Below, one piece after another: positions 1-8,363 of a DNA stretch of 49,826 bases. Source of the stretch: Variovorax sp. EL159 (lineage in GTDB: Bacteria > Pseudomonadota > Gammaproteobacteria > Burkholderiales > Burkholderiaceae_C); the NCBI RefSeq assembly GCF_900100965.1, contig NZ_FMUJ01000013.1, positions 1-49,826 of the forward strand, written 5' to 3'. Each line of letters begins with the position of its first letter. Position 1 is the stretch's first letter. The notes under the pieces were generated by a model that was not told the DNA's origin, did no database searches, and saw only the letters and a program-made list of their open reading frames with translations. Position numbers and translations under genes: made by a program.

Positions 1-13
1 CTTGGGTGTTGCG

Positions 14-124
14 CCCTCTCTCCTTGGGGAGAGGGCGGGGGGGAGGGTATCGGCTTTCATCCAGGCGAGGCGGTGTTCCTGCGCCGTCGACCCTCACCCC
101 AACCCTCTCCTCAAGGGGAGAGGG
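14..124. repeat. GC-rich inverted repeat doublet (REP/BIME-like), copy 1
   Basis: Two short hairpins face each other. The left one pairs 14-20 (ccctctc) with 29-35 (gagaggg); the right one pairs 103-110 (ccctctcc) with 117-124 (ggagaggg) around a 4-nt loop. The flanks next to the hairpins (G-rich after the first, C-rich before the second) are also roughly inverted. The same architecture recurs at 6259-6355 and 14915-15023, so this is a dispersed element and not a one-off terminator. It encodes no protein. Confidence 0.8.
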
Positions 125-129
125 AGTCA

Positions 130-480
130 GAGCCAGAGCCCAAGTCGAGCGAAGCAAAGGCCCGGCCCCAAGCCGAGCGAAGCGATGGCGCGTTCGGTAT
201 CCAAGCCCCTCTGGCTGCGCCGAGGAGCGGAGCGTTTCGCGGATCAGGGCTCGCCCTTGTTTGAGCGAAGCGAGTTTGGGCGAGACCCCGCGAAACGTGA
301 GCACCGCAGGTTGCCCCGTAGCGAAGCGCAGGGGTCGCAGACAGTGGGGTCGCCTTTCTTTTGCCTACGTTTCTTTGGCGAAGCAAAGAAAAGTAGGTCG
401 CCCGCCGGGGCGAGACCCGGCCTCTGCCCTTCGCAAGAAGCGCGAACCCCCGGCCTCGCGAAGCAACCCCTCAGCCTCAG
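130..480. repeat. Dispersed 'gagcgaagc' type intergenic repeat with long hairpin
   Basis: This gene-free stretch repeats short motifs of the type gagcgaagcg (near 147, 174, 263 and 318, the last as tagcgaagcg). It contains a strong stem-loop at about 368-397 (cctacgtttcttt against aaagaaaagtagg around ggcgaagc). From memory, similar text is scattered through Variovorax and Acidovorax intergenic regions; that is recollection, not a search. Several open frames cross it but show no recognisable protein. Together with the repeat at 14-124 it fills the 522 bases before the kinase gene; I see no clear promoter in it. Confidence 0.6.
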
Positions 481-522
481 CAAAAACAACCCCGAAGGCA
501 TTCAACAACCAGGAGCCAGTCA

Positions 523-2532
523 ATGACCGACTCCCCCCAAACCCCGCCACCAGAAGACGACCGCACACGCGTCGTCTCAAGACCCGCCCAGCCACCAACA
601 GCCAGCGGCGACTCATCAGCAACCGTCATCACAGCCGGCTCCACCACCAGCCCGTCCGGAACAGGCCCCGCAGTACCAGTCACAAACCCAGCCACAGGCA
701 GCCACGAAGCCGGCCTCCTCCCCGTAGGCAGCCGCCTCGCAGAATTCGAAATCACCAGAGTCATAGGCCAGGGCGGCTTCGGCGTCGTCTACGAAGCCTG
801 GGACCACACCCTCGAACGCGTGGTCGCCATCAAGGAGTACCTGCCAACGTCCCTGTCGACAAGACAGCAGGACGGCACCGTAGTCCCCCTGTCCGAGCGC
901 CACAGGGAAACCTTCGACCTCGGCATGCGCAGCTTCATCAACGAAGCCCGCCTGCTCGCCCAGTTCGACCACCCGTCGCTGCTCAAGGTCTACCGCTTCT
1001 GGCAGGAAAAGGGCACCACCTACATGGTCATGCCCTTCTACAAGGGCGACACGCTGAGAGAGGCGCTGGTGGCCATTCCGGCAGGTGTCGACGAGGCCTG
1101 GCTCATCCGCATCATGGATGGCGTCACGCAGGCGCTGGCCGTGATGCATCACGCCCATTGCTACCACCGCGACATCGCGCCCGACAACATCATCCTGCTC
1201 GAAGGCTCGGGCCGTCCGGTGGTGCTCGACTTCGGCGCGGCGCGGCGCGTGATCACCGACAAGACGCAGGCGATCACCGTCATCCTCAAGCCGGGCTACG
1301 CGCCCATCGAGCAGTACGCCGAGATGCCCGACATGTCCCAGGGCGCGTGGACCGACGTGTACGCGCTCGCGGCCGTGATGCACGTGGCGGTGTGCGGCCG
1401 CGCGCCGCCGCCGTCGGTGGCGCGGCTGCTGTCCGATAGCTATGTGCCGCTGGCGGGCAACGACATCCTGCGCCAGCGCTACAGCCTGCGGCTGCTGCAG
1501 GCGATCGACGCGGGCCTGGGCGTGCGGCCCGAGCAGCGGCCGCAGTCGATGGCCGAGCTGCGTGCGGCGCTCGACCTCGACGTGGGCCACAGCATCGCGC
1601 CCACGCCGCGCACGCAGCCGCCTTCGGGGGCGCGCAGCGGCAACGCCGGCAACAACAATGCCGATGCGGCCACGGTCATCGCCAGCGGCGGCACTGGCAA
1701 CAAGAACAAGACCGGCAGCGGCAAGGCATCGCCACCGGCGCCCATTTCTGAAGACGGCAAGAACAACAACGGCACAGGCAAGAGCAAGACCGTGATCGCA
1801 CTCGCCTCGGTCGCCATCGCCGCAGTCGTGGCGGGTGGCGGCTGGTGGTGGCTGCAGGGCCGCACACCGGCTGGCGACGTGAGCAGCAACAGTGGTGGTG
1901 GCAGCGGCAAGCAGAGCACGACGCCCACGCCACCACCCACCCCCGACGTCAAGGTCGCCGAAGCCCCTCCGGCACCGCCCCCCGCACCGCCTGCGCCACC
2001 ACCGCCCCCACCCGCACCGCGCACGCCCACCGATTCGCTGCAATCGCTCGCGGCCGGCGCGGCGGCAGGCTTCGACGTTTCGGCCGCGCCGAAGAAGGCC
2101 GAGGTCGCCATCGGCAAGGACAGGCTCGCCTTCGAGGTCCGCAGCAAGCGCGAAGGCTTCGTCTATGTGTTCCTGCTGTCCAGCGGCGGCGAGATGTTCC
2201 TGCTGTTCCCGAACCTGCTCGACAAGTACAACAAGATCACCGCCGGCGGCACGCTCTCGCTGCCGCGTGCGTCGTGGCCGATGGACGCGGGCGGGCCCGC
2301 GGGCACCGACCAGTTCGCGGTGCTCGTGAGCGAGCACGAGCGCGACTTCAGCGCGGCGGGCGTGCAGAACGACGGCGTGTTCCCGGTGTTTCCGCTGCCG
2401 GTGCTGGCCGCACTCGAAGCCACGCGCGGCAACGGGCCGTCGCCGTTGCTGGGCAAGCCGGTGTGCCCGACCGGCGGTGCGCCATGCAACGACGTCTATG
2501 GCGTCGCGAATTTCAAAATCGTCGAGAAGTAA
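523..2532 (+). CDS. Membrane Ser/Thr protein kinase with periplasmic DUF4384-like domain, T6SS-associated
   Basis: This 669-residue protein is a eukaryotic-type Ser/Thr kinase of the PpkA kind. PpkA phosphorylates the T6SS FHA protein to switch secretion on. The glycine loop IGQGGFGVVYEAW lies near residue 80, the ATP lysine (VAIKE) is K104, the catalytic loop HRDIAPDN starts at H215, and DFG is 236-238. An Ala/Gly/Asn-rich linker leads to one membrane helix (about 423-445), a proline-rich stretch (about 467-505) and a C-terminal domain with the DUF4384 pattern (GFVYVFLL, then a pattern like LLFPN). P. aeruginosa PpkA instead ends in a VWA domain, so the sensing part differs. An AGGAG at 511-515 supports the ATG. 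Its partners TagH and PP2C lie at the other end of this gene run. Confidence 0.92.
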   Translation: MTDSPQTPPPEDDRTRVVSRPAQPPTASGDSSATVITAGSTTSPSGTGPAVPVTNPATGSHEAGLLPVGSRLAEFEITRVIGQGGFGVVYEAWDHTLERVVAIKEYLPTSLSTRQQDGTVVPLSERHRETFDLGMRSFINEARLLAQFDHPSLLKVYRFWQEKGTTYMVMPFYKGDTLREALVAIPAGVDEAWLIRIMDGVTQALAVMHHAHCYHRDIAPDNIILLEGSGRPVVLDFGAARRVITDKTQAITVILKPGYAPIEQYAEMPDMSQGAWTDVYALAAVMHVAVCGRAPPPSVARLLSDSYVPLAGNDILRQRYSLRLLQAIDAGLGVRPEQRPQSMAELRAALDLDVGHSIAPTPRTQPPSGARSGNAGNNNADAATVIASGGTGNKNKTGSGKASPPAPISEDGKNNNGTGKSKTVIALASVAIAAVVAGGGWWWLQGRTPAGDVSSNSGGGSGKQSTTPTPPPTPDVKVAEAPPAPPPAPPAPPPPPPAPRTPTDSLQSLAAGAAAGFDVSAAPKKAEVAIGKDRLAFEVRSKREGFVYVFLLSSGGEMFLLFPNLLDKYNKITAGGTLSLPRASWPMDAGGPAGTDQFAVLVSEHERDFSAAGVQNDGVFPVFPLPVLAALEATRGNGPSPLLGKPVCPTGGAPCNDVYGVANFKIVEK

Positions 2533-2587
2533 TCGTCTGTAGAGCGTTGGCCCCGCGGGCCGCCGCTTCTCGGACAAGGAGACCTTC

Positions 2588-4177
2588 ATGCACACCACCT
2601 CACAGTCGACGCGCTTCACACCCGCACTGCTTCGCTGGGCCGTTGCCGCGGCCGTCGCTTCGCTGGCGGGTTGCGCCGCGCCACCGCCGGCATCGACGAC
2701 GCCCGACACCGGCGCCACCGCCCCCGACACATCGGCCGCCTCGCGGCCGCCGCCCACGGGGGCCAGCGTGGCGGGGCAGGCGCGCACCTTCTCGACGCAG
2801 CTGGCCACCTATACCTCGGTCAGCTTCGACGCGGTGCCGGGCTGGTCGCGCGACGATTTCTCCGAAAGCTGGCCCGCCTTTCTCGGCAGCTGCAAGGTGC
2901 TGACCGCGCGCGGCGCCGAATGGAAGGAGGTGTGCGACAGGGCCCAGAAGGTCGACGGCAAGAACAACACCGCGATCCGCGGCTTCTTCGAGAACGGCTT
3001 CTCGGCCTACCAGATCCGCGACGACGACCGTCGGCCCGACGGCGTGGTCACCGGCTACTTCGAGCCCGAGATCGCGGGCAGCCGGCAGTACGCCGCGCCG
3101 TTCATCTATCCGGTGTACGGCCAGCCCGACGACATGCTGTTCGCTGATGCGCGCAAGCTGCCCGCGGGCAACGGCACGGTGGCGGCCCGGGTCGAAGGGC
3201 GCAACGTGGTGGTGCAGACCGGCCTGAGCACGCGCGACATGGGCGCGCCGGGCCTGTATGCGCTCGACCTCTCGGGCATCTCGCGCGACACCATCGACCG
3301 CAAGGTGCGCCTGCGGGTCGAGGGCAAGCAGCTGCTGCCGTACTACACGCGCGAAGAGATCGAGACCAAGGGCGCGCCCAACGCCAAGGTGCTGGCCTTC
3401 GTGAGCAGCGCCACCGCGCTGTACGAAATGCAGATCCAGGGCTCGGGCCGCATCAAGCTGGCCAGCGGCGAGATCATCCGCGTGGCCTACGCCGAGCAGA
3501 ACGGCCAGCCCTTCCGCCCCACGCTCGCGCAGGCCGCCAACGGCAAGCCGCGCAGCGCGGTCAAGGTGCGCGGCTCGTCGATTGAGCTGCAGCTGGACGA
3601 TGGCGATGACGACGACGACACCGGCGCCGTCGCGCCCGGCACCATCCGCACGCGCGGCTTCACGCTGGTGCGGCCGGCGAGCAGTGGCGCGGTCGTGGTG
3701 CCGGGGCGGCACGCGGCGGGCGCTGTGTCGGGCTCGGGCATCAAGGACCCGAGCTATGTGTTCTTCAAGGAAGCCGCGTCGCCGGTCGGCGGGCCGGTGG
3801 GCGCCTTCGGCGTGCCGCTGTCGGCGGGGCGTTCGATCGCGGTCGATCCGCGCAGCACGCCGCTGGGCTACCCGGTGTTCGTCTCGACCCGCACGCCCGG
3901 CAGCGGCGCGCCCATGCAGCGCCTGACCATCGCGCAAGACACCGGCGGTGCCATCCGCGGCGCGGTGCGGGCCGACTACTTCTTCGGCAACGGCCAGCAG
4001 GCCGCGACCAATGCGCGCCGTATGAAGGAGCGCGGCCAGCTGTGGATTCTTCTGCCGCGCGGCCTGGCCGTGGCGCAGGCCGCGGCGTCGTCGGCCATCC
4101 GCACGCGTGGCGGGCCCGTGGGCGCCAACCTGCCGCAGTGCCTGGTGCCCACCGAAGGCGTGTGCGTGGACGACTGA
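2588..4177 (+). CDS. mltA: Membrane-bound lytic murein transglycosylase A (MltA)
   Basis: MltA cleaves the MurNAc-GlcNAc bond of peptidoglycan in the periplasm, forming 1,6-anhydromuropeptides. The 529-residue product starts with a lipoprotein signal (lipobox LAGC, Cys29), followed by the MltA barrel domain and a C-terminal 3D domain with the conserved aspartates (D451 in IAQDTGGA, D463 in RADYFFG). It is much longer than E. coli MltA (about 365 residues). Part of the excess is an acidic low-complexity insert starting near residue 336 (LDDGDDDDD) and running to about 395. An AGGAGA precedes the ATG. Its place between a T6SS kinase and a sigma-like gene suggests a job in opening the wall for the apparatus, but that is inference. 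Confidence 0.93.
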   Translation: MHTTSQSTRFTPALLRWAVAAAVASLAGCAAPPPASTTPDTGATAPDTSAASRPPPTGASVAGQARTFSTQLATYTSVSFDAVPGWSRDDFSESWPAFLGSCKVLTARGAEWKEVCDRAQKVDGKNNTAIRGFFENGFSAYQIRDDDRRPDGVVTGYFEPEIAGSRQYAAPFIYPVYGQPDDMLFADARKLPAGNGTVAARVEGRNVVVQTGLSTRDMGAPGLYALDLSGISRDTIDRKVRLRVEGKQLLPYYTREEIETKGAPNAKVLAFVSSATALYEMQIQGSGRIKLASGEIIRVAYAEQNGQPFRPTLAQAANGKPRSAVKVRGSSIELQLDDGDDDDDTGAVAPGTIRTRGFTLVRPASSGAVVVPGRHAAGAVSGSGIKDPSYVFFKEAASPVGGPVGAFGVPLSAGRSIAVDPRSTPLGYPVFVSTRTPGSGAPMQRLTIAQDTGGAIRGAVRADYFFGNGQQAATNARRMKERGQLWILLPRGLAVAQAAASSAIRTRGGPVGANLPQCLVPTEGVCVDD

Positions 4178-4195
4178 CATCATGTTTGCCCCCCG

Positions 4196-4275
4196 GCTTT
4201 TCACTCGCTGCGCTCGTGTAACTCCACCCCCCGAGGGGGAGGCGCGGCCCGCCTTGGGGCGGCCCGGCGGCGGCC
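4196..4275. repeat. GC-rich dispersed repeat, second family
   Basis: This sequence fills the space between mltA and the next gene. It has a C6-GA-G5 hairpin (about 4227-4239) followed by a second stem built from ggcccgcc and ggcggccc. The text, beginning with cactcgctgcgctcg, is of a type I remember as common between Comamonadaceae genes. It runs to within about 10 bases of the next start codon, which has no visible Shine-Dalgarno sequence. Confidence 0.65.
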
Positions 4276-4284
4276 GCTGACGCC

Positions 4285-5034
4285 ATGCAAGAAACCCTGT
4301 CGTCCGCGGAAAGCACTGAACTCGTCCGCCTCTGGCGGCGGCGGCAGACGCTGTCCCCGAACGACATGGGCACCATGTACCGCATCGTCGGCAATGCGCT
4401 GGTGGCCTGCAATCCGCCCGAGCTGCAGGTGCTGGGCGAAGGGCGGCAGGAGCTGGTGGCGCAGTTCATCTACGTCAAGGTGCTGCGGCTCGACGCCGAC
4501 CCCGACGAGTCGGAAGAGCGCGCGGGCCACAGCGCGCCGTCGACCGCGTTCGCGTTGTGCGCGTACTTCCGGCGCTACCTGATCGACTGCACGCGCGCCA
4601 GCGCGTTTCGCCGCAAGCTCTCGATCGGCGAGCAGATCACCGAGGCCCAGCTCGAAGACGAGATCGGCGCCGGCGAAGACCTCGAAGGCTGCCTGGCCGA
4701 ACACGGCCTGAGCGCGCAGGCCGTGCAACTGGCCGCGCGCGCCTTCATCGCCGAGCTGCCCGAGCCCGAGCGCCTGCTGCTGTGCGAGGGCTTCGGCAAG
4801 GAGGCCGAGGGCGGCCTGTCGGGTATCGCCTCGCGCCATGCCATCGCCTCGTACCACTACCGCGCGGGCCGGCTGGGCCTCGTGCACAAGCGCGAGGGGC
4901 TCACGGCGGACTACGCCAAGACCCGGCTCGGCGGCTGGCTCCAGCAGACGCTGGGCATCGCCATCGAGGCCGAGAACATGGCGGCGATCCTGCAGGTTTT
5001 CAAAATCCTCGGCGCTGAAGCGTCTTACGCCTGA
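4285..5034 (+). CDS. Divergent sigma-70-like regulatory protein (T6SS-locus)
   Basis: This 249-residue protein has no firm family match. It has the layout of a small sigma-70 factor. Residues around 60-115 resemble region 2 (ELVAQFIYVKVLRL, then YFRRYLIDCTRAS and a basic stretch). Residues around 150-200 resemble region 4 (FIAELPEPERLLL, then GLSGIASRHAIASYHYRAGRLGL, the typical HTH with 'Y/V-rRaR-L'). A tail of about 45 residues follows. The next gene looks like an anti-sigma factor, which supports the reading. The ATG at 4285 has no Shine-Dalgarno sequence and directly follows a repeat; a later start (for example the Met of MGTMYR) is possible. Alternatively it could be a DNA-binding protein of other mechanism. 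Confidence 0.6.
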   Translation: MQETLSSAESTELVRLWRRRQTLSPNDMGTMYRIVGNALVACNPPELQVLGEGRQELVAQFIYVKVLRLDADPDESEERAGHSAPSTAFALCAYFRRYLIDCTRASAFRRKLSIGEQITEAQLEDEIGAGEDLEGCLAEHGLSAQAVQLAARAFIAELPEPERLLLCEGFGKEAEGGLSGIASRHAIASYHYRAGRLGLVHKREGLTADYAKTRLGGWLQQTLGIAIEAENMAAILQVFKILGAEASYA

Positions 5035-5061
5035 AGACATAGCCATTCAGGAACAGACGCC

Positions 5062-6234
5062 ATGAACACCGAACTCTGGCCCCCGCTCAGTGTGATCCGC
5101 AACGCGTTCGAGACCGCCGCACCCGCGCCCGGCGAGGCGATACCCGCCGTGGCCACGGTGGCCATGCCGGGTTCGACGACGCCCGGAACGGGGTCCGAAC
5201 CTTCGCCCGCGCCCGCTCCCGCGCTGTCGGACCTGCTCCTGCCGCTCGCCGAACTGGCCCGGCGCCGCGAGGCCGTCGCCCGGCGCGCCTTCACCGCGCG
5301 GTGGATGCCGGGCCGCCTCGTCAGCGTCGTGCATGAAGGGCGGCTGCTGGGCGTGCTGCTCGACCGCTGCATCCACGACGACTTGTGGCAAGGCTGGATG
5401 GCCGCCGCCGAGGCCGACTGGGCCAGCGCCTTCGACGTGCTGCTGGAGCCCGACGACGAGCCCTTCGAGCCGATGTTCGGCGTGGTCCAGACCTGGAACC
5501 TGCTCACGCTCGAAGCCAGTCCGCAGCTGTGCGCGCGCGTGCAGGGCGAAATCTCGGCCACGCGGCTCGCGGCGGTTCGCGCGGTGCACGACGAATGGGC
5601 CGCACGGGCCGCACTGGCCATTGCGCCCGAGCCCGGACGCATCGCCTTGCGCAGCGTGGGCGGTGCGTTCTCGGTGCTCACCGGCACGCCGCTCGGCCCG
5701 CAGGACCCGCGCGCCGACTACCAGGCGCTGTACCGCGACGTGGGCCTGCGACTGGGCGCGGCGCCGTCGCCGGTGCCATCGTCCGTGCCGTCACCGAACG
5801 CGGCGCCCGTGCCGCCCGCGCGCGCCACGCCATTGCCCAAGCCCGAAGACGGCTGGTGGGGCAGCATCCGGCGCTGGTTCGGCGCCGACGGCTGGGTGCG
5901 CCCGGCCTTCGCGGTGCTGGCCCTGTGCGTGGTGGTGCAGAACATCGGCCTGCTCGGCGGCGGCGGTGGTGGCACGGAAGACGACGAGGTGCGCTACCGC
6001 ACCGTGCCGACCGCGCCCGTACCGGTGCGCGCCGATCTGTTCGTGCGATGGAAGGACGGCGTGCGCATGGACGAGGCCGACCGGCTGCTGCAGTCGGTCT
6101 CGGCGGAAGTGGTGGGCGGGCCAGGCGCCGGCGGTACGTGGCGCCTGCGCGTGCCGGACCCGGTCGAAGGCCTGTCGGTGCTGGCGGCGTCGCCGCTGGT
6201 CGAGTCGGTGGGGCCGGCGTCGGAGCGGCCATGA
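5062..6234 (+). CDS. Single-pass membrane protein, putative anti-sigma factor
   Basis: This 390-residue protein belongs to no family I can name. A Pro/Ala-rich N-terminal segment leads to a cytoplasmic helical region (about 55-230), a linker, and one membrane helix at about 280-300 (WVRPAFAVLALCVVVQNIG) ending in a glycine run. The C-terminal 75 residues (VRADLFVRWKDGVRMDEADRLL onwards) look like the short alpha/beta tail found after the membrane helix in many ECF anti-sigma factors. With the sigma-like gene 27 bases upstream, this suggests a sigma/anti-sigma pair whose tail faces the periplasm. No zinc-binding HxxxCxxC motif is present. The function is inference. Confidence 0.5.
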   Translation: MNTELWPPLSVIRNAFETAAPAPGEAIPAVATVAMPGSTTPGTGSEPSPAPAPALSDLLLPLAELARRREAVARRAFTARWMPGRLVSVVHEGRLLGVLLDRCIHDDLWQGWMAAAEADWASAFDVLLEPDDEPFEPMFGVVQTWNLLTLEASPQLCARVQGEISATRLAAVRAVHDEWAARAALAIAPEPGRIALRSVGGAFSVLTGTPLGPQDPRADYQALYRDVGLRLGAAPSPVPSSVPSPNAAPVPPARATPLPKPEDGWWGSIRRWFGADGWVRPAFAVLALCVVVQNIGLLGGGGGGTEDDEVRYRTVPTAPVPVRADLFVRWKDGVRMDEADRLLQSVSAEVVGGPGAGGTWRLRVPDPVEGLSVLAASPLVESVGPASERP

Positions 6235-6258
6235 GAGCGGCTGCGCGTTCGCCTTTCT

Positions 6259-6355
6259 CCCTCCCCCTCTGGGGGAGGGCGGGGGTGGGGGCACGCGGCG
6301 TATCCATCGGGCGCTCTGCCTGCCCCCATCCCAGCCTTCCCCCAAAGGGGGAAGG
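6259..6355. repeat. GC-rich inverted repeat doublet, copy 2
   Basis: Two perfect 9-bp hairpins are present: 6259-6267 with 6271-6279 (ccctccccc / gggggaggg) and 6335-6343 with 6347-6355 (ccttccccc / gggggaagg). The inner flanks (gggggtgggggca and tgcccccatccc) are inverted too. The right edge contributes gaaggag immediately before the ATG at 6360, so the repeat appears to supply the ribosome binding site of the caspase gene. Confidence 0.8.
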
Positions 6356-6359
6356 AGCA

Positions 6360-8345
6360 ATGCGGCTGCTGCTGGTGTGCCTGCTGTTCATTTCAGGCAG
6401 CGCCTTCGCCACCCAGCGCGCCTTGCTCGTCGGCGTCTCCGAACTCGTCAACCAGCCGCAGGCCCTCTGGCTGCAGGCCCCGCGCAACGACGTGATGCTC
6501 ATGCGCGACGCGCTGCTCAAGCAAGGCTTCGCAACCTCCGACATCGTGCTGCTCGCCGACGGCGTGAGCGGCGCCGCGCTGCCCGATGCGCAGGCCATCC
6601 ACGAGGCGCTGGCGCGGCTGCTCGCGCAGTCGAAAAGCGGCGACTTCGTGCTGCTCTATTTCTCCGGCCACGGCACCCGTTTGCGCGACACCGCCAAGCG
6701 CTACCAGGAGCCCGATGGCCTGTCGGAGAACTTCCTTGCGCGCGACGTGCGCGGCACGCTCGGCAGCGACAACGTGCTGACGGGCGACCTGCGCGATGTC
6801 GATTTCGACGGCTGGATCCAGGCCTTTCTTGCCCGCAACGTCTTCGTCGCCTCGGTGTTCGACACCTGCTCCGCCAACTCCATGACGCGTGGCACCGTCG
6901 ATGCGCCGGCCACCGCCGAAGGCCCGGCCGACGACGAAGTGCGCTGGCGCGGCCTGCGTGCGGTGCAACTGGCCAGTGGCGGTGGAGGCAATGCACCGGA
7001 CCCATCCACGACCGCGCGCGCGGTGACCCCGCCCGTGCCGGCAGAGACCGTGCCGCGTGCCCGCTACGTCGCGCTCTTCGCCTCCGAGAGCCACCAGATC
7101 ACGCCCGAGCTGCGGTTGCCGCGCAAGAGCCGAAGTGCCCGGCCGCAGGGCCTGCTGACCTGGGCCGTGGTCGAGGCCCTGTCGCGCAAGCCCGCCACCT
7201 GGCGCGACCTGTTCGACGGCGTGCTCGCGCTCTACCCGCCAGTCATCGACGAACTCGCGCAGCGCTTTCCCACGCGCGAGCTGCCGTCGCCCGTGGCCGA
7301 GGGCAACCTCGACGCGCCGCTGTTCGCCAACCGCGCGCCCGCCGTCTCGACCCGCCCGGTCTGGCGCGCGCAGCGCTCCGGCGACACGCTCACGCTGCAG
7401 GCCGGTCAGCTCGACGGCCTGGTGGCGCAGCAGCCGCTGCGCGTGCTGGCCACCATGGACGACGGCACCGTGCGCAGCGCCGAGGGCACGCTCGCGCAGG
7501 CCTTCACCGACAAGGCGCGGATGGCGGTGCCGCCCGCGTTGCGCGAGCTCACCGGCGCCGTGCTCTGGAACATCACGCCGCTGGGCGAGCCGGCCGCGGT
7601 CGCGCTGCGCGTGCGTGCGGAGCAGGGCCTGCCGACCGGGCTGAGCCTTGAATACCCGGCCTCCGTCGTTACCGTGAACGACGCGGACGGCGCCGACGTC
7701 CGCTGGTCCGCCGGCCGGCTCGAAGTGCTCTCGCCGCAGCTCGGCGCGGGCGCGGGTGCGAAGCCGGTGCCCGCCGACGCGGCTGTGGCGCGCCGGCGCC
7801 TTGAAGTGCTGGCCCGCCTCAAGTGGCTCAACCAGCTCTACACCATCGCCAAGGACGCGCAGTTCGACGGCTTCGACGCGGTGTTCGAAGTCTGGAACGG
7901 CGATCGCCTGGTGCGCAGCGGCTCCGCGCAGCAGATCGACGCGAAGCTCCTGCCGCTGCGCAACGGCGAGCGCGCCGTGCTCAACGTGCGCAACACCAGC
8001 GCGCGCTCGGTGGACCTCGTCATCGTCGGCATCGACCCGCAGGGCGGTGCGCGACAGGTCTACCCCGAAGACCCGGGCGAGACCAACCGCTTCAAGCGCG
8101 GCACGCGTGAGTCGCCCGCCGCCAAGCGCTTCGAGCTGCCGTGGTTCAACGCCGAAGGCAGCCGGCTGCTCGTGCTGGCCACGCCGGCCGCGCCGTACAG
8201 CGCGCCGCGATTGTTCGGCACCGGCGCGGTGGCCATCAACACGGCGCCCGACGTGCGGGTGCGCGGGGCATTGCAGCCCGACAGCGAGCGGCAGGCCTTT
8301 GCCGCGGTGGTCCGGTGGGCGGGCGATGCCTCGCCCGCACGGTAG
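6360..8345 (+). CDS. Exported caspase-family (C14) protease with DUF4384-like domain
   Basis: The 661-residue product starts with a clear signal peptide (MRLLLVCLLFISGSAFA, cleavage before TQ). A caspase-fold domain follows: RALLVGVSEL at the first strand, the catalytic His104 in LLYFSGHGTRL and the catalytic Cys170 in VFDTCSANS, so the dyad is intact. The middle region (about 330-480) is unassigned. The last 180 residues carry a DUF4384-like pattern, as in the kinase at 523-2532. Caspase-fold proteases cleave after defined residues; the target here is unknown. The start was chosen because GAAGGAG, from the adjoining repeat, precedes it and a signal peptide begins there. The frame is open far upstream, but those residues are repeat-derived. 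Confidence 0.85.
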   Translation: MRLLLVCLLFISGSAFATQRALLVGVSELVNQPQALWLQAPRNDVMLMRDALLKQGFATSDIVLLADGVSGAALPDAQAIHEALARLLAQSKSGDFVLLYFSGHGTRLRDTAKRYQEPDGLSENFLARDVRGTLGSDNVLTGDLRDVDFDGWIQAFLARNVFVASVFDTCSANSMTRGTVDAPATAEGPADDEVRWRGLRAVQLASGGGGNAPDPSTTARAVTPPVPAETVPRARYVALFASESHQITPELRLPRKSRSARPQGLLTWAVVEALSRKPATWRDLFDGVLALYPPVIDELAQRFPTRELPSPVAEGNLDAPLFANRAPAVSTRPVWRAQRSGDTLTLQAGQLDGLVAQQPLRVLATMDDGTVRSAEGTLAQAFTDKARMAVPPALRELTGAVLWNITPLGEPAAVALRVRAEQGLPTGLSLEYPASVVTVNDADGADVRWSAGRLEVLSPQLGAGAGAKPVPADAAVARRRLEVLARLKWLNQLYTIAKDAQFDGFDAVFEVWNGDRLVRSGSAQQIDAKLLPLRNGERAVLNVRNTSARSVDLVIVGIDPQGGARQVYPEDPGETNRFKRGTRESPAAKRFELPWFNAEGSRLLVLATPAAPYSAPRLFGTGAVAINTAPDVRVRGALQPDSERQAFAAVVRWAGDASPAR

Positions 8346-8363
8346 TTTTTTCAGGAGATGGCA

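Noticed and set aside
616..2808. 730-residue minus-strand open frame opposite the kinase
   Set aside because: It is low-complexity Arg/Ala/His text with no motif; the kinase on the other strand has all catalytic motifs.
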